This document shows, piece after piece, positions 10,101 through 22,100 of a stretch of DNA of 64,000 nucleotides. The stretch spans positions 15,810,001-15,874,000 of the forward strand of contig NC_092801.1 of NCBI RefSeq assembly GCF_918797505.1, in the 5' to 3' direction. The notes beneath the pieces are model-generated. The model saw only the letters and a program-made list of their open reading frames with translations. It searched no databases and was not told the DNA's origin. The position numbers and the translations under genes were made by a program. How positions within the stretch are numbered: the stretch's first letter is position 1; each line of letters opens with the position of its first letter. Source of the DNA: Bemisia tabaci (taxonomy: Eukaryota > Arthropoda > Insecta > Hemiptera > Aleyrodidae).

Positions 10101-13100
10101 AAAGCGTTCCAATGTCGCTAAGATTGTGAAACTTGTTTACCTTGCAAATATGATTTGATCATCTAGGCAAGGTTTATCTTAACTCCTAAAAAAGCATAAA
10201 TTCAAGAAGAAAATTACCTTTGTAAATTTAATTTTTTGCATGGTTTCAGTAATTTTATTGCATAGAATGTAAGTTGTACAATCGTAGCAACATTGAAATG
10301 CTCTTGGTTCCTTTTTTGCAAAATTCTATCCATTTTGTTGTATGTAGTGTAAAATCCTCTTGTAAATGGGGGCTTACCCTTGCATATTACGTAACTAATT
10401 AAAATATTGATAGTGAAACTACTGGACCATGTATCTCGTTTGCGATGCTTAAAAATCTCCACTTTCATTTTATTCCTGTGAAAGAGAATACATTAATCTC
10501 ATTCCTTGAAGTTTCCACAGAGTTTTCTTTGCACAGAAAAGAAAAATCACGGAAGTTTTCAAGAATGGATGTTGATTGAAATGAAGTGTGACAGGGAAGT
10601 CTGCAACATCGCAAACCGAGATACGTGATCTGGTAGTTTCACTGTCGATCCTCACCAGTAACTACTTGCAAGCCAAAAATGTGGGGTCACCACTTTTGAA
10701 AGAGGAAGGAAATTTGTTAAAAGCTGTTTGGCACAAAGGAACGTTTCTCGATTGCATTGTCTCAGGATTTCTTACTTATATTTTATTTTTTCTCAGCAGG
10801 AGGTCTGTCTCATGAATTTTACTGAAATTTCTAGTGATTTTGCTTTACAGTTTTAAGGAAAGGCACAACTTTTTTCAGACAAACTTGCAGGACGGCTCCT
10901 TTATAGAACATAAAATGTTGGTAGAAATACTGAAACAGGGCAGACAAAATACATGCCTTCATGCGGGTGACGAGGGAATGTGAAAAGCTACCAGATGGGC
11001 CCAAGAAAATGTGGGAGGCTGGAACTTTCTGCACCTGTGTATAATATTTGAGGCATCTTGAAGTCAAGAGAGCAAAGTCCATTTTTTCGATGAGCCCTGG
11101 ATTTCGTAAGAAGACTAGCATTGTGGGGCTCATCAGCAAAATGGACTTTGCTTCATTTGCTTCAAAACACCTCTATTGACCGACAGCTCCATTTGAAAAA
11201 AATTACTTCCCTGACAGCTCTTTTCCTGTGCAATAAGGTCTTTCTTCCTGTGAAGAGCCACTTTTCGACGGTGTAAGTCGGCAATCACATAATTCGGTTT
11301 GCAACGTTGCAGATTTCCTGTCATACTTTATGTTTCAAACGGAAAAATTTTTTAACGGCAATTCTTTAAAACTGCCATGATTTTTCTTCTCTGTGCGAAG
11401 AAAATTCTGCAAAAACTTCATGGAATGACGTCAATTTGTTCTCCTTTAAAAAATTAACGTAGAGGCGGAGATTTTCAGACACCGCAAACGAGTTATGTGA
11501 TTGCCGACTTACACCGTCGATTTGCAATATTCACAAGAAAAGAGTCTAAATTAATCAACAGAGAGTTGTGTGCAACTTCATCAGACCAAATGAGGGGGTC
11601 GGAGGACAAGGCACATAAGTGCAGTTTTTGGAAAAAACGAGATATTATTTATTTCAAGTGAAACTAGTCTAAATTCATATTCTGTGAAAAATTGTCTCCC
11701 GATTTCCAATTTTTTAGCATTACAAAGTCAGTTTGAACTCATTTGGCCACAAGGAGCCATGTAATTTTGAATTTCAAACGCCTATTTCTCAAAATAGCAA
11801 AAACTGCTTTTATGTACCTTCTCCTCCAAGCCCCTCAAGTTAGATGATATTAATCAGATTAATTTTTTTTTCCAGTTTAAATTCTTGTCCTAGTCGTATC
11901 TCACATGTTAATTGTTCGGGAAATGGTGTCTGCATTGACGGTACGTGCACTTGCGACGCGATGTTTACCGGTGAGGCGTGCGACGTCCCAATTTGTCCCA
12001 ATAACTGCAGCTACAGCAACGGAGAATGCAGACGAGAGCAGCACCAATGCGTCTGTAATCCTAAATACAAAGGTAACTTAGAGTTTTTACTTGTTCCTTG
12101 AGATGGCAATCTTGGAAAATGTAATACAGACATAAAACAGGACGTAACACTGGATGGACGAGAATTTTTCAAAAAATTTGACAGTTGATTTGCGTATATT
12201 ATTCACTCAGGGATAGTGAATTTGATTTTTGTTTGCATTTAAATCGCAATGAAAATTTGCGCCATGTTTGTGTCTTCATTTTTTGAACCATCTGGTGAAA
12301 CATCGAGCGACCTACAACATCATTTCAATATAGTAATGGCTGTGAAATAATTGATACAAAAAATTGACGCTGCCATTCATGTTACAGTACCGCAAATATT
12401 ATTTGAGTAATTTAAAGGCTAAGATGCAAGTAAGGATTACTATTTTCCACCTGGCAACAGGATAAATTCTTCATGTTTGTTTAACATTAACTTTTGACCC
12501 TCAGTTAGCTGGTGTTTTTGCTACTGGACTCTAATTTCAGGGTTGCCACAATCAGGGAAAACCGGGAAATGTCAGGGAAAATGACGAAAATGTCAGGGAA
12601 AATTTGTTTAATCACCTTCATTTGCTTTATAGAATGGGTTTGAGGTTTCGAACAACAAATTTTGCCTGAAAACTATTTTCAATTATGCCTTCTTAACCAT
12701 CCGTCACATCTTCAATTGTCAGGGAATTTTCGTTTTCTAAATTCTGTAACAACCCTGAACAGGATAAATTCTTCATGTTTGTTTAACATTAATTTTTGAT
12801 CCTCAGTTAGCTGGTGTTTTTGCTAATGGGCTCTAATTTCTGCCAAATTGCACAGGCTAATTGGTTTTTTACTCCAGGTAGATAAAAAGTGAGAGAGCTT
12901 AGAAATTTTCAATCTAAAAGGGAGTAAGTTTTGACTGCTGTATTTTTTAAAGGCAAGTTGTCAAATGGTAGAAAGATAGACACAGAAGAAAAGATCTGTG
13001 TAAGTAGTCAGAGCATAGATTGAAGCTGTACAAAATTTGCGATTATCTGGATACAGTACCTGTCAATGAATAAGGTCGCGGCACCATGTTTGTGAATATT

Positions 13101-16100
13101 GTTCTTATGTGATAGAATTGTTATTCAACCTTATTCGTAAAATGTTCGTAAAAAACCGTTTTGGCACCAGCTGGCACAAAACCAACAAATTTTGTAAGTA
13201 TAAATTTAAAAAAAGTTAAACCGAAATGCTCATCAAAAGGAAAGCGATTGAAATTGAAAGATTTTGAGTTTGAATTCAATCGCTGTTGAAAGATTTTTGA
13301 AGTTGCACAGAATGTCACAAAATATCCAGAAAAAGAGTTGTATATAAGTTTTAAAGATGTACAAAAGAGATCCACGGAGTTAAAGATAACACTGAATTTG
13401 GAGGTGCACACAAACTTGTGGTCTTAAAGATGTTAGAAGACCCAAAAATGAGGAACTTGGCTCTGGGGTCTGAGAGATGTGGGAAGACCTCGAAAAGTAG
13501 ACAGCACACGTTTTTATAGCCTTGCTTATGCCATGGGTGGTGAGACAACAAGACTTCTTGTGATTGGCTGGCTATAATCTATGTAGCTATTAGCTGCAAG
13601 TTTGGTAATTAAATGGGTTTAATAAAAGAGATGATTGGAGGATAACTGAAAAGAAACGAAAATCTGAAAATAAAGGGATGAATCCAGCCAACCTTAATGA
13701 ATGAAAGAATTTAAAGAATGTTTTAAAAGAAATATGGGAAGGTGTTGACAGCACCCTTTGGACTTCAGAAATCTTGAATCCATTCTGCAAAAGCATACAA
13801 CTGTTTAGGAACCAGAGCAAGCTGATTACAGACTTTTTGGTCGATTATTTTTGTTAAAGTTCTCCATATATTCTGATTTTTAGAGTTGGTGCACAACTAA
13901 GATAGAGTTATTTGAAGAGAAAAATCATCCTTTAAACATGAAATGTCAATTAATATTTATGTGCAATTGAGCATGGTTTCTTCAGTGACTCTCCTGATTT
14001 TTTGGTCATCTGGAACAGGCCAGTTTGCAAGTTTGTGTACAGTTTTTTACTCAATATCTTCCTTGTATGAATCATTTAAACCTTGTTTTGACTCAGTTCA
14101 CAATTTTTCGTTGATTTTTTCTATCATGCTATCACCCATTTTTCTTAGGGCACTGGAAAGAAAAAATTTCTGAAAATTTGAATCCCTTTTTGTCCTCAGG
14201 TGACGATTGTAGTCAGGTGGCTGATGCTGGATACTGGGAAGTTATATCACCAAAAGATTTCATGCCTGAGGGGACGGCGTCTCATGGAGCAGTCGTTTGG
14301 CGAGACTCCCTCTATATCATTGGCGGCGAGTCGTATCATCGAGCTCATATGATTTATGTGTATGACTTCAACGGTAAGTCATTGCACTTTTGTATTTTCA
14401 GGAAAGGACCATTTGACAAAATCATATCCCCAGGAAGTAGATCTTAACATTGAATTATTAAATTTTGAGGTCAAACTGTTAGAAAATAAATACAAAAATA
14501 CATGGAATGAAAGCTTTGCTTCTTTGTCGGTAGTGTAAAAATAAATAGAGTTAAGCAAAACAGTAACATTTACATTACAGTATTTCCGCACCTCATCTCC
14601 TATTAAATTTTCGTGGAAAGAAAGCAACCAATATCCCTGCTCGAAAGTTCTCGCAATTTTGATCGCCATATGAAGGTTACTTTCATTAAACTTTAAGCGG
14701 AATAGTTGGTCGCTTTCCTTCCAAAACATTGAATAGAAGATAATATTTTTAAACACCACAATGTAGATATGCCTGTTTTGCTAAACCTTATCTAAATATA
14801 AAATTACCTCTACCCCATGACCTCTTTTTTTTGGGGGGGGGGGGGGGTGGGGGCTTACAATTCAAAATTGGATAATCCACTTTGCCTCTCTAAAAAAGTC
14901 TAAATAAAACTCAAAAATGTTCCCAATGCCAATTAGCCTATACAATCTGAAAAATTCCCAAATGCACCATAGTTTTAAGAATAAAGAAATTTTCGTTTTT
15001 TAAAATCAATCCTCCTGTTACAGTGGGTATCATGAAATTTCCAAAGGAGTCCTCAAGAACTGTTCTTTTAAGGTTCAGTTTCCATTAAATTTTATCCCCT
15101 TTCCTTCTTCATATTCAGTTTTTAAATTTATCCTTACTGACTTAAAAACATGCACAAATTTTGTTCCAGGAAATGTTTGGGAGACACCGCAAATGGACAG
15201 TCGAACCTCTCCTACGCCCCGCTACGGTCACTCAGTTGCCCTGTTTGGTGTAAGAAAAATTATTTTCATTTGTGATCAGTTTTTTGTTTTGAGTCAAGCA
15301 ATTAAAGTGTTAAACTTGTGACTGCTATCCAAGCTGTGTTTAAATGGTCCCTATAACTGGCTTTGATTTGAATGTATTTGTTACATTTTTAACTCTTTGG
15401 AGGAAAAAATTAAAATGACAATGACTTGAGTTCCTTAAACCACAAGCGCAACCTAAATTCATAGATACCCCAAACATACCAAATTTAACCCTAAAATTGC
15501 TCTTCCTCAAAAGTTACGTATTTTACAAGGCAACCTTTGAATCATTCTAAATTCGGATAGGCTCAACATTTTCTAGTATTTGTCGGGCCGAAATAATTGT
15601 CAAACGCTCATTTATGCAGTTTGAAAATTCTTGGCCCTGAAGTCCCTATTTCTGTAGATCACAACATGTTCGTAAAAATTCATAAAAAGAGGTGAAAACA
15701 TATTACAGTCTATCGATTTTTGAAGTATTTATGTATTTTTTTGATCTTTTCAGGACAAAATATATATGTACGGCGGAGTAAAACAAGGGGGAGAAGTATG
15801 CAATGAACTATGGGCTTTTGATGTGAGTGCAAAGACATGGGAAAATATCACTGTCAGGATCGACTCATGTCATAATAATGTCACCTCAAGTTTCTCTCAA
15901 TCCTATTTGTGCGGTAAGATGTGACATTGTTCTTTATCTATAGTGCATTCCTTTTGGGAAATTAACAGTGTCTTTTACTTTTTTTTATTTTATCAAAAGA
16001 TTTTAAGCATAGTAAATCCGTGTATAGCAGGAGAGCTAAATGCTTTCAAAACTCATTTGGAATTTCAATAATTTTATTCTAAAGAGTGTTCTTAAATATT

Positions 16101-19100
16101 TGTTACTCTTTTTTTTTCTAATTTTGATCAAAATCGCCATCTTCACACGAAATTTCTGAATGAAGCATTATCAACCTAGCAAATACATCTTTTTAAAAAC
16201 GTTAATTTTCTGCTTTCCACATTGCATTTTACAAAGGAAAAGTTTCTCGTTTGATTTGATTTACAAAACTGCATTGTATTGTGGCTCTATTTTGAGTTTC
16301 ATGCGGAATCATGAAACTGGGTCGACCTGTTTGCATCAAATTACATGTCTGCCGCAGTTTACGTTTCAAAGAAGGAAGCTCCAAAAATGTGCAAATTTTC
16401 TAAGCAGATTGTGAAGCAAGAAGTGAATTTTAGAAAAAAGTTACAGAAAGTTGAAAGATACCCCCTAATTTTTTTAACCATCACCTATTAGATCATTAAT
16501 AAACCAGGATTTTTAATATCAATGTTATCATGCTTGAATATCGCCTCAATAAATTTTTGTTTTGGATTTCAGGACCTTTAAAATCCGCAGGCCACACCGC
16601 AACGCTGGTGACAAACAAAGCCAACAAATCGGAACGTATGATCATCATTTTTGGACACTCGCCAACCTATGGATTTCTAAATACCGTACAAGACTATCAC
16701 TTTGGTAAGTCTACTCTTCCAGAATAATTTTTACCCTAGAGTTTGAATAATTTTGTAGTTTAAACAGAGTCTCTGAAAGGCGGAGATTATCAGAATTTGG
16801 TCTTATGAATGCACAACGCCGTTACTGAAATCCTGAAAACTTGTTTCAAAGCACCCTCGAGTTTATTTAACCAACAAGGGATTGGAGGATTAGTGGATAA
16901 GTGTAGTTTTTGCAATTTTAAGAAATGAGTGTTTAACGTATCAAAATTACATGGAGCCTTGTGGCAGCAAGAAAATTCGAACTCACTTTTTGATGCTGAA
17001 AAATTTGATTTCAGTTGTGAAATTTTCACAGAATGCATTTTAAGACTAGTTTTAGTTAGAATCATTAACATCTCAATTTTTTCAAAAATTGCACTTAAGC
17101 GTCTTGTCCTCCAAGCCCTCCAAATATTCTGGCTTGAAATGTGTAAGGAATAATTCTGACTGGGTTAAGGAAAATCAAAGAAAATTTCAAGAAATAATGA
17201 GTTGCTTTTCTCTTTTAAAATAAAAAATGAGAGGAAATTTACAACATCGCAATTTGAGGTATATATTTTCAGAATTTAGCCATCTATATTCAAATCTAAT
17301 CCTATGCGTAAAGAGAGGACAACATATCGATAGTTGCCAAAAATGCATATCTCAGTTGCAACGTTTAAAAATCTCTGATTGGGTTTTATTTTCCTCATGG
17401 GAAACCAATCAAAATGCTTCTCGAATGATTTTTTTAGAGTGATTAAAGAAAATTCACAAAATCTTTTGAAATTTATGGAGTGAAGAGTGTATTTTTGTTG
17501 GGAATGTTTTAAGAATGTGTAAATATGTAATTCTCTTGTTTTTTAAGGTACTCGGAATTGGACCATAGTTAAAACTAAAGGATTTATCGTGAAAGGTGGG
17601 TATGGCCACAGCGCAGCTTGGGATCCTATCAGTCAGAAAATCTATGTTTACGGTGGATTCGTGTCTGAAAGTTCGTCCTCCTCTTACTTGAGCAAAATGA
17701 TCTACTCTTACGAGCCGAACACCCGAACTTGGTGAGTAACCCAGTAATTATTTACTCCTTTTTTTTTATCTCTTGTTTTTCGTTTTCTCTATTTTTTCTT
17801 TTTATCCTTGTAGAAAAAACTTTTTAAGTACTCCTCAATCTAAATTGTTCATCAGCAATAGAGTTGCTCAGTTTTTGCTTAGGTAGTTTTAGTTTTGTTG
17901 TACTTTTTTTTATGTGCAGTTAACTTTTTTTTTTCATTGTTTAAATCACTGTTTTGATTCAAAACTTCATTGTTTCGTATCTCTAAACTTGCTTGGTGAA
18001 GTAAAGAAAAAATTTCGCCTAAAAATCCCTGAAAAATTGTGTAAAAAATGGTTGGAAGTTCTTTAGAAAATCGGTACTATATCAGAGGAGATTTGGCAAC
18101 AACAGAATGCCTATTTGGCGTTTTTCCTTAGCATAGCAGTGTCACTGCTCTGGGAGAAAATATTTGATCCCTGAATAAATCTGCAACTAGTTATCCTTTT
18201 ATCAAAGTACGGTGTAAGTATCATGAAAAGTAAGGAAAACTGAGATTTGCTTCTTCAATTCACAGGACTATGTTGATGTCTGCACCAAGCGCACGATTCC
18301 TCCACTCAGCAACGTTCATGGGCAGTCTGATGCTAGTTTACGGTGGAAATACTCATAACGACACCGCATCCTCTCATGGCGCTAAGTGCTACTCACAAGA
18401 CTTCCTCGCCTACGATAGGGTTTGCGACACATGGTCCTCCATCCAAGTTCCTAATAATTTGAGGGCACACCTCGCCAGGTTTGGACATTCGGCGTCGATC
18501 TTTGAAAACTCCATCTATATCTACGGAGGGTTTGATGGTCAAATGGTCAATGATATACTCAAGTAAGTATCAGAGTTAATCAGTGTTTTTTCAAAAGTAT
18601 GAAAATCAGCATTTAATTCCGAAGACAGGTTTGATTTAATTCAACTTATGTGGGGCAAAGGACAGAAAATTCCATTTCAGATTTTGCGTTGTTTTTCCAT
18701 CAAATCCATTTTTACAAGAACTGGAAGGTCAATAAATAATTTCCCTCTGAAATATCGGCCGCAAAGAAAGTTCATTAAGGTGATTCGATGGACGCCATAT
18801 TTTGTGTCAGAACGGCATGCAATATATCACATCAATTGGTTCCATTATTTCAGCTACTCGTCATTTTTCTCCAATTTTGAGATCGCAATTCTGTTGTCAG
18901 GAGACTAAAGCACTCACTTACCAATTTTAACAAAGAAATTCAACGTAATAAAGGCGTGGTTTTTTCAGAGAGAAAACCACGCCTTTATTACGTTGAATTT
19001 CTTTGTTAAAATTGGTAAGTGAGTGCTTTAGTCTCCTGACAACAGATTTGCGATCTCAAAATTGTAGAAAAATGACGAGTAGGTGAAATAATGGAACCAA

Positions 19101-22100
19101 TTGATGCAATATACCGCATGCCGTTCTGACACAAAATATGGCGTCCATCGAATCACCTTAATATCTTTATTTTCCTTTTTCCGTTTTTGATGAGGAAAAA
19201 CCAAACGTGCAGGAATCATTTTAAAATCTGAAAAATGGGTGTTTTCCTCTTTTTTTTTTGGCAAAGCGCATCATCTGGAGACACGATCAAAAAATCCAAA
19301 TCTAAGCTTTTTTGCCCTGAAAATTTTAGTCGAAGCCGAATATTTGGTGATTGTAAATTGAGATTGACACACTCATTGAAAACTTCCTGACATGTTTTAT
19401 GGGCAACTCTCACTCTGTTCAATAGATCTGTTGAACTTGAGAAATATAGACGACTGAATTGACTAGACTAACTAACAGCAACCCACAAGGGACCGTACAA
19501 TGAGTCCATCATTTTTCATCTTTGTCCATAATAACCACATTTTCAAACAGTAGGATTGCTCCATTTCTCCTTGTCTTCTTTGTCTATCGCTTTGTTCATC
19601 AGTTTCAATAATCAGTCCGCATTTAAGTCTGATCATCTTCATTGTATTATATTTTTACATTGTATAATGCCAAACAAATCAGCCTGCTGATCCACTCTTG
19701 CTAAGATGATTCCAGTTTCCTCAGCAGAGTGTTTACAAGTCCGGAAAGTACAGAAATAGTACTGATTTTTTAAGGGCGGTCCGTCAGTACTGAAAAAGTG
19801 CAGAATTCCGCAAGGTCATTTTTTCATTTTTTGTCATTTTTGTCACAATTTGAGTGCAAAATTCAAATTTTTGAAATTTGCTGAATTTCGTCAATTGGAT
19901 TAACTGAAAAAGACTTAATTTTCCTGTTAAGGAAGTACTGAATTTCTCGGGAATGTACTGGAAAAGTACTTTAAAAGTACTGATTTTTGGCCAGCCTGTT
20001 TTAGTAGACACCCTGGACTCAGAATGAATAGAAGTAAAATCATAGAAGTGAACCAATTTCTTTTCCAGATTTACACCTGGGGTTTGTAACAGCTCGATGA
20101 GTCAGTCGGCATGCCTCAGCTCGAAACTAGGCGTCAAGTGCGTCTGGCACCGAAAATGGAACCGTTGCCTGTCGTATGAGCAAAGTCTCCTGCTCCCAAA
20201 CGAAGAAGGCCTCATAAACCAGTGCCAGGAGGAAAGCAGGTCGCACGTTGCCAATGCGATCGGCTTATGCTCGTCGCTCAAAGACTGCAATTCCTGCGTC
20301 CAGACGTCCCTCAAATGCGGGTGGTGTCCGTCAGGCAGCTGCATCTACGACGAACAGTGCAAGGAGCCCAATGAACAGTCGGACGGCTTCAGTTATGTTA
20401 GGGTGAGTTTCAAAATTGTGCGTGGAAGCCCTCCTGCCTATTACGCCGCCCAATTCCTCAATGAATTCACAAGTAATTTTTGTCCAAAAAATTTTTTTTC
20501 GGGTTATTTTCTGATCAAATTCTACATAACTTCAGCTGTAATTCAAGACCCAAATTTTTACAATCTGATCATTACTGAAAAAAAGTAGTGCATCGTTTTG
20601 TGACGCACAGAGTGATGCAATCCTTCCGTGTATTAACAAATGCAAAAATAACTGTTTTACCTTTATGTTTTTCTTCATTATCCTCAACTTTTTTTCTTTT
20701 TTTTTAAAAAAAAATAAGCTTTTTTTGGAGTGCAGTCACCACAAAAGAAATTTTCATCACTCTAAAATTGTTTCCCCGCTGCCTTTGCTAGAACTTGTCA
20801 GAAAAAGTGCAATTTATCAAATTGAATTTATTTTTGATCAATTAGTTTCGATTATATTGAATCTGACTTATCTTCTGAATCTATTTAACAGCCCTACGAG
20901 TCTGAACCGTCTTGCAACAAAACGGATGATGCCATCATATGTGCGCAGTATCACTCATGTCAAGCTTGCTCGCTCCTCCCTCAATGTCACTGGCATGAGA
21001 ATGGGCCATGTAAGCCCATCGCCAATCTTACTTTGGATGATCAGCGGGTAAGTTTTTTTTTTAATTTAGTTATTCATCTTTTTAATTGAACAAAATTGAA
21101 AATCTGCACATATTTCCATTGTGAAATTCCAGAGTTTTGAAGTTCAGAATTATAATAGTCTAGTGAAATAAGTTTGAACTATGATATCATTGTGAGGTTT
21201 CTTATAATTAGATGAACAAATAATACCTCTAATTCCTTCTTTTGTATAGAAACGTGAATCTCAGAACTGCATTTCGGTGTCATATTTTAACACTATTTTT
21301 TTGTCTTATCACCAATCGTTTTAAGGCTGTATTTTTTCATTTTTTTGTTGTTAATCCTCGAAAATTATTGCAAACATTCAGGAAAGTTCTTCAAAATGCC
21401 TTTAAAGTTCTCGATTTTAATATGTAATTAAATCTTTTTGAAAAGTCTTTTCAAGTCCTTGGATTTTACGGGTGAAAACCTGTCACAAAACTGATTCTGG
21501 GTTGGCATGAACTTAACCATTCTTCAACAGATAGAAAAACATCCTGTCCTACAATTAGTCAAATAACAAATACATTCTCTGTAATTCTTGTACGCAGGAG
21601 GTTGGTGTTTCCTGTGTGAGTAGCTGTGCGCAATTTACATCCTGTTTTAATTGCACGCAAGAGGAGTGTATCTGGTGCCAGAATGAGGAACGCTGCGTGG
21701 ATAAAAACGCATACACAGCCTCCTTTCCGTACGGTCAGTGCAGAGAGTGGACCACTGTTCAACAGCGCTGCAAGATCTCTTCATCAGGTCAGATTTTTTG
21801 CTTATATATATATAAAGTCGCCTTACAACGCACTCTGGCGTTCTACGACACCCAAACGTCACATATGCCTGTCTTCTCAGAGGTTATCGGGGAACTGACA
21901 CCACAACATCTCTTCGTCAACGCCCTGCCACCAACCCTTTACGGGACGTCCCCCGTGATTTTTTGCTCTTCCTACCTGAAAAGTTCTATGTCCTTATAAT
22001 TTCATCCAGGGTCATTGTGCTGTAGTATATATCATACTATTTTGATTATTCTGTATGATTATTCAGCTGTAGTATGTTTTTGTTGTTTACACAATGTCTG

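Larger units (their letters stand above)
7179..12072 (+). other. ATRN: Attractin exons 1-4: signal sequence, EGF, CUB, EGF modules
   Basis: Exon 1 (residues 1-86) carries a hydrophobic run (about 33-47) read as signal peptide, then a Cys-rich EGF module with CVNGECINGTCVC. Exons 2 and 3 (about 87-197) form the CUB domain: GPSGTIYDGPGNYS, the Trp-Leu-Ile strand, ATECGWDHLYIFDGDS with the acidic residues typical of Ca-binding CUB domains, and the closing SGYALIHFYSDVAYN / GFNITY. Exon 4 (about 198-263) encodes two more EGF-like units (CSGNGVCIDGTCTCD and CPNNCSYSNGECRR). The introns here total about 4.4 kb and carry a 195-bp tandem duplication and several inverted-repeat elements. Confidence 0.9.

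Noticed and set aside
20102..20344. Minus-strand open frame of 80 codons opposite attractin exon 11.
   Set aside because: Antisense shadow of a strongly coding Cys-rich exon; no independent support.
21048..21597. Possible hidden C-type lectin exon in attractin intron 12.
   Set aside because: No frame in this interval shows the conserved Cys/Trp pattern of the domain, and exons 12 and 13 already join in phase.
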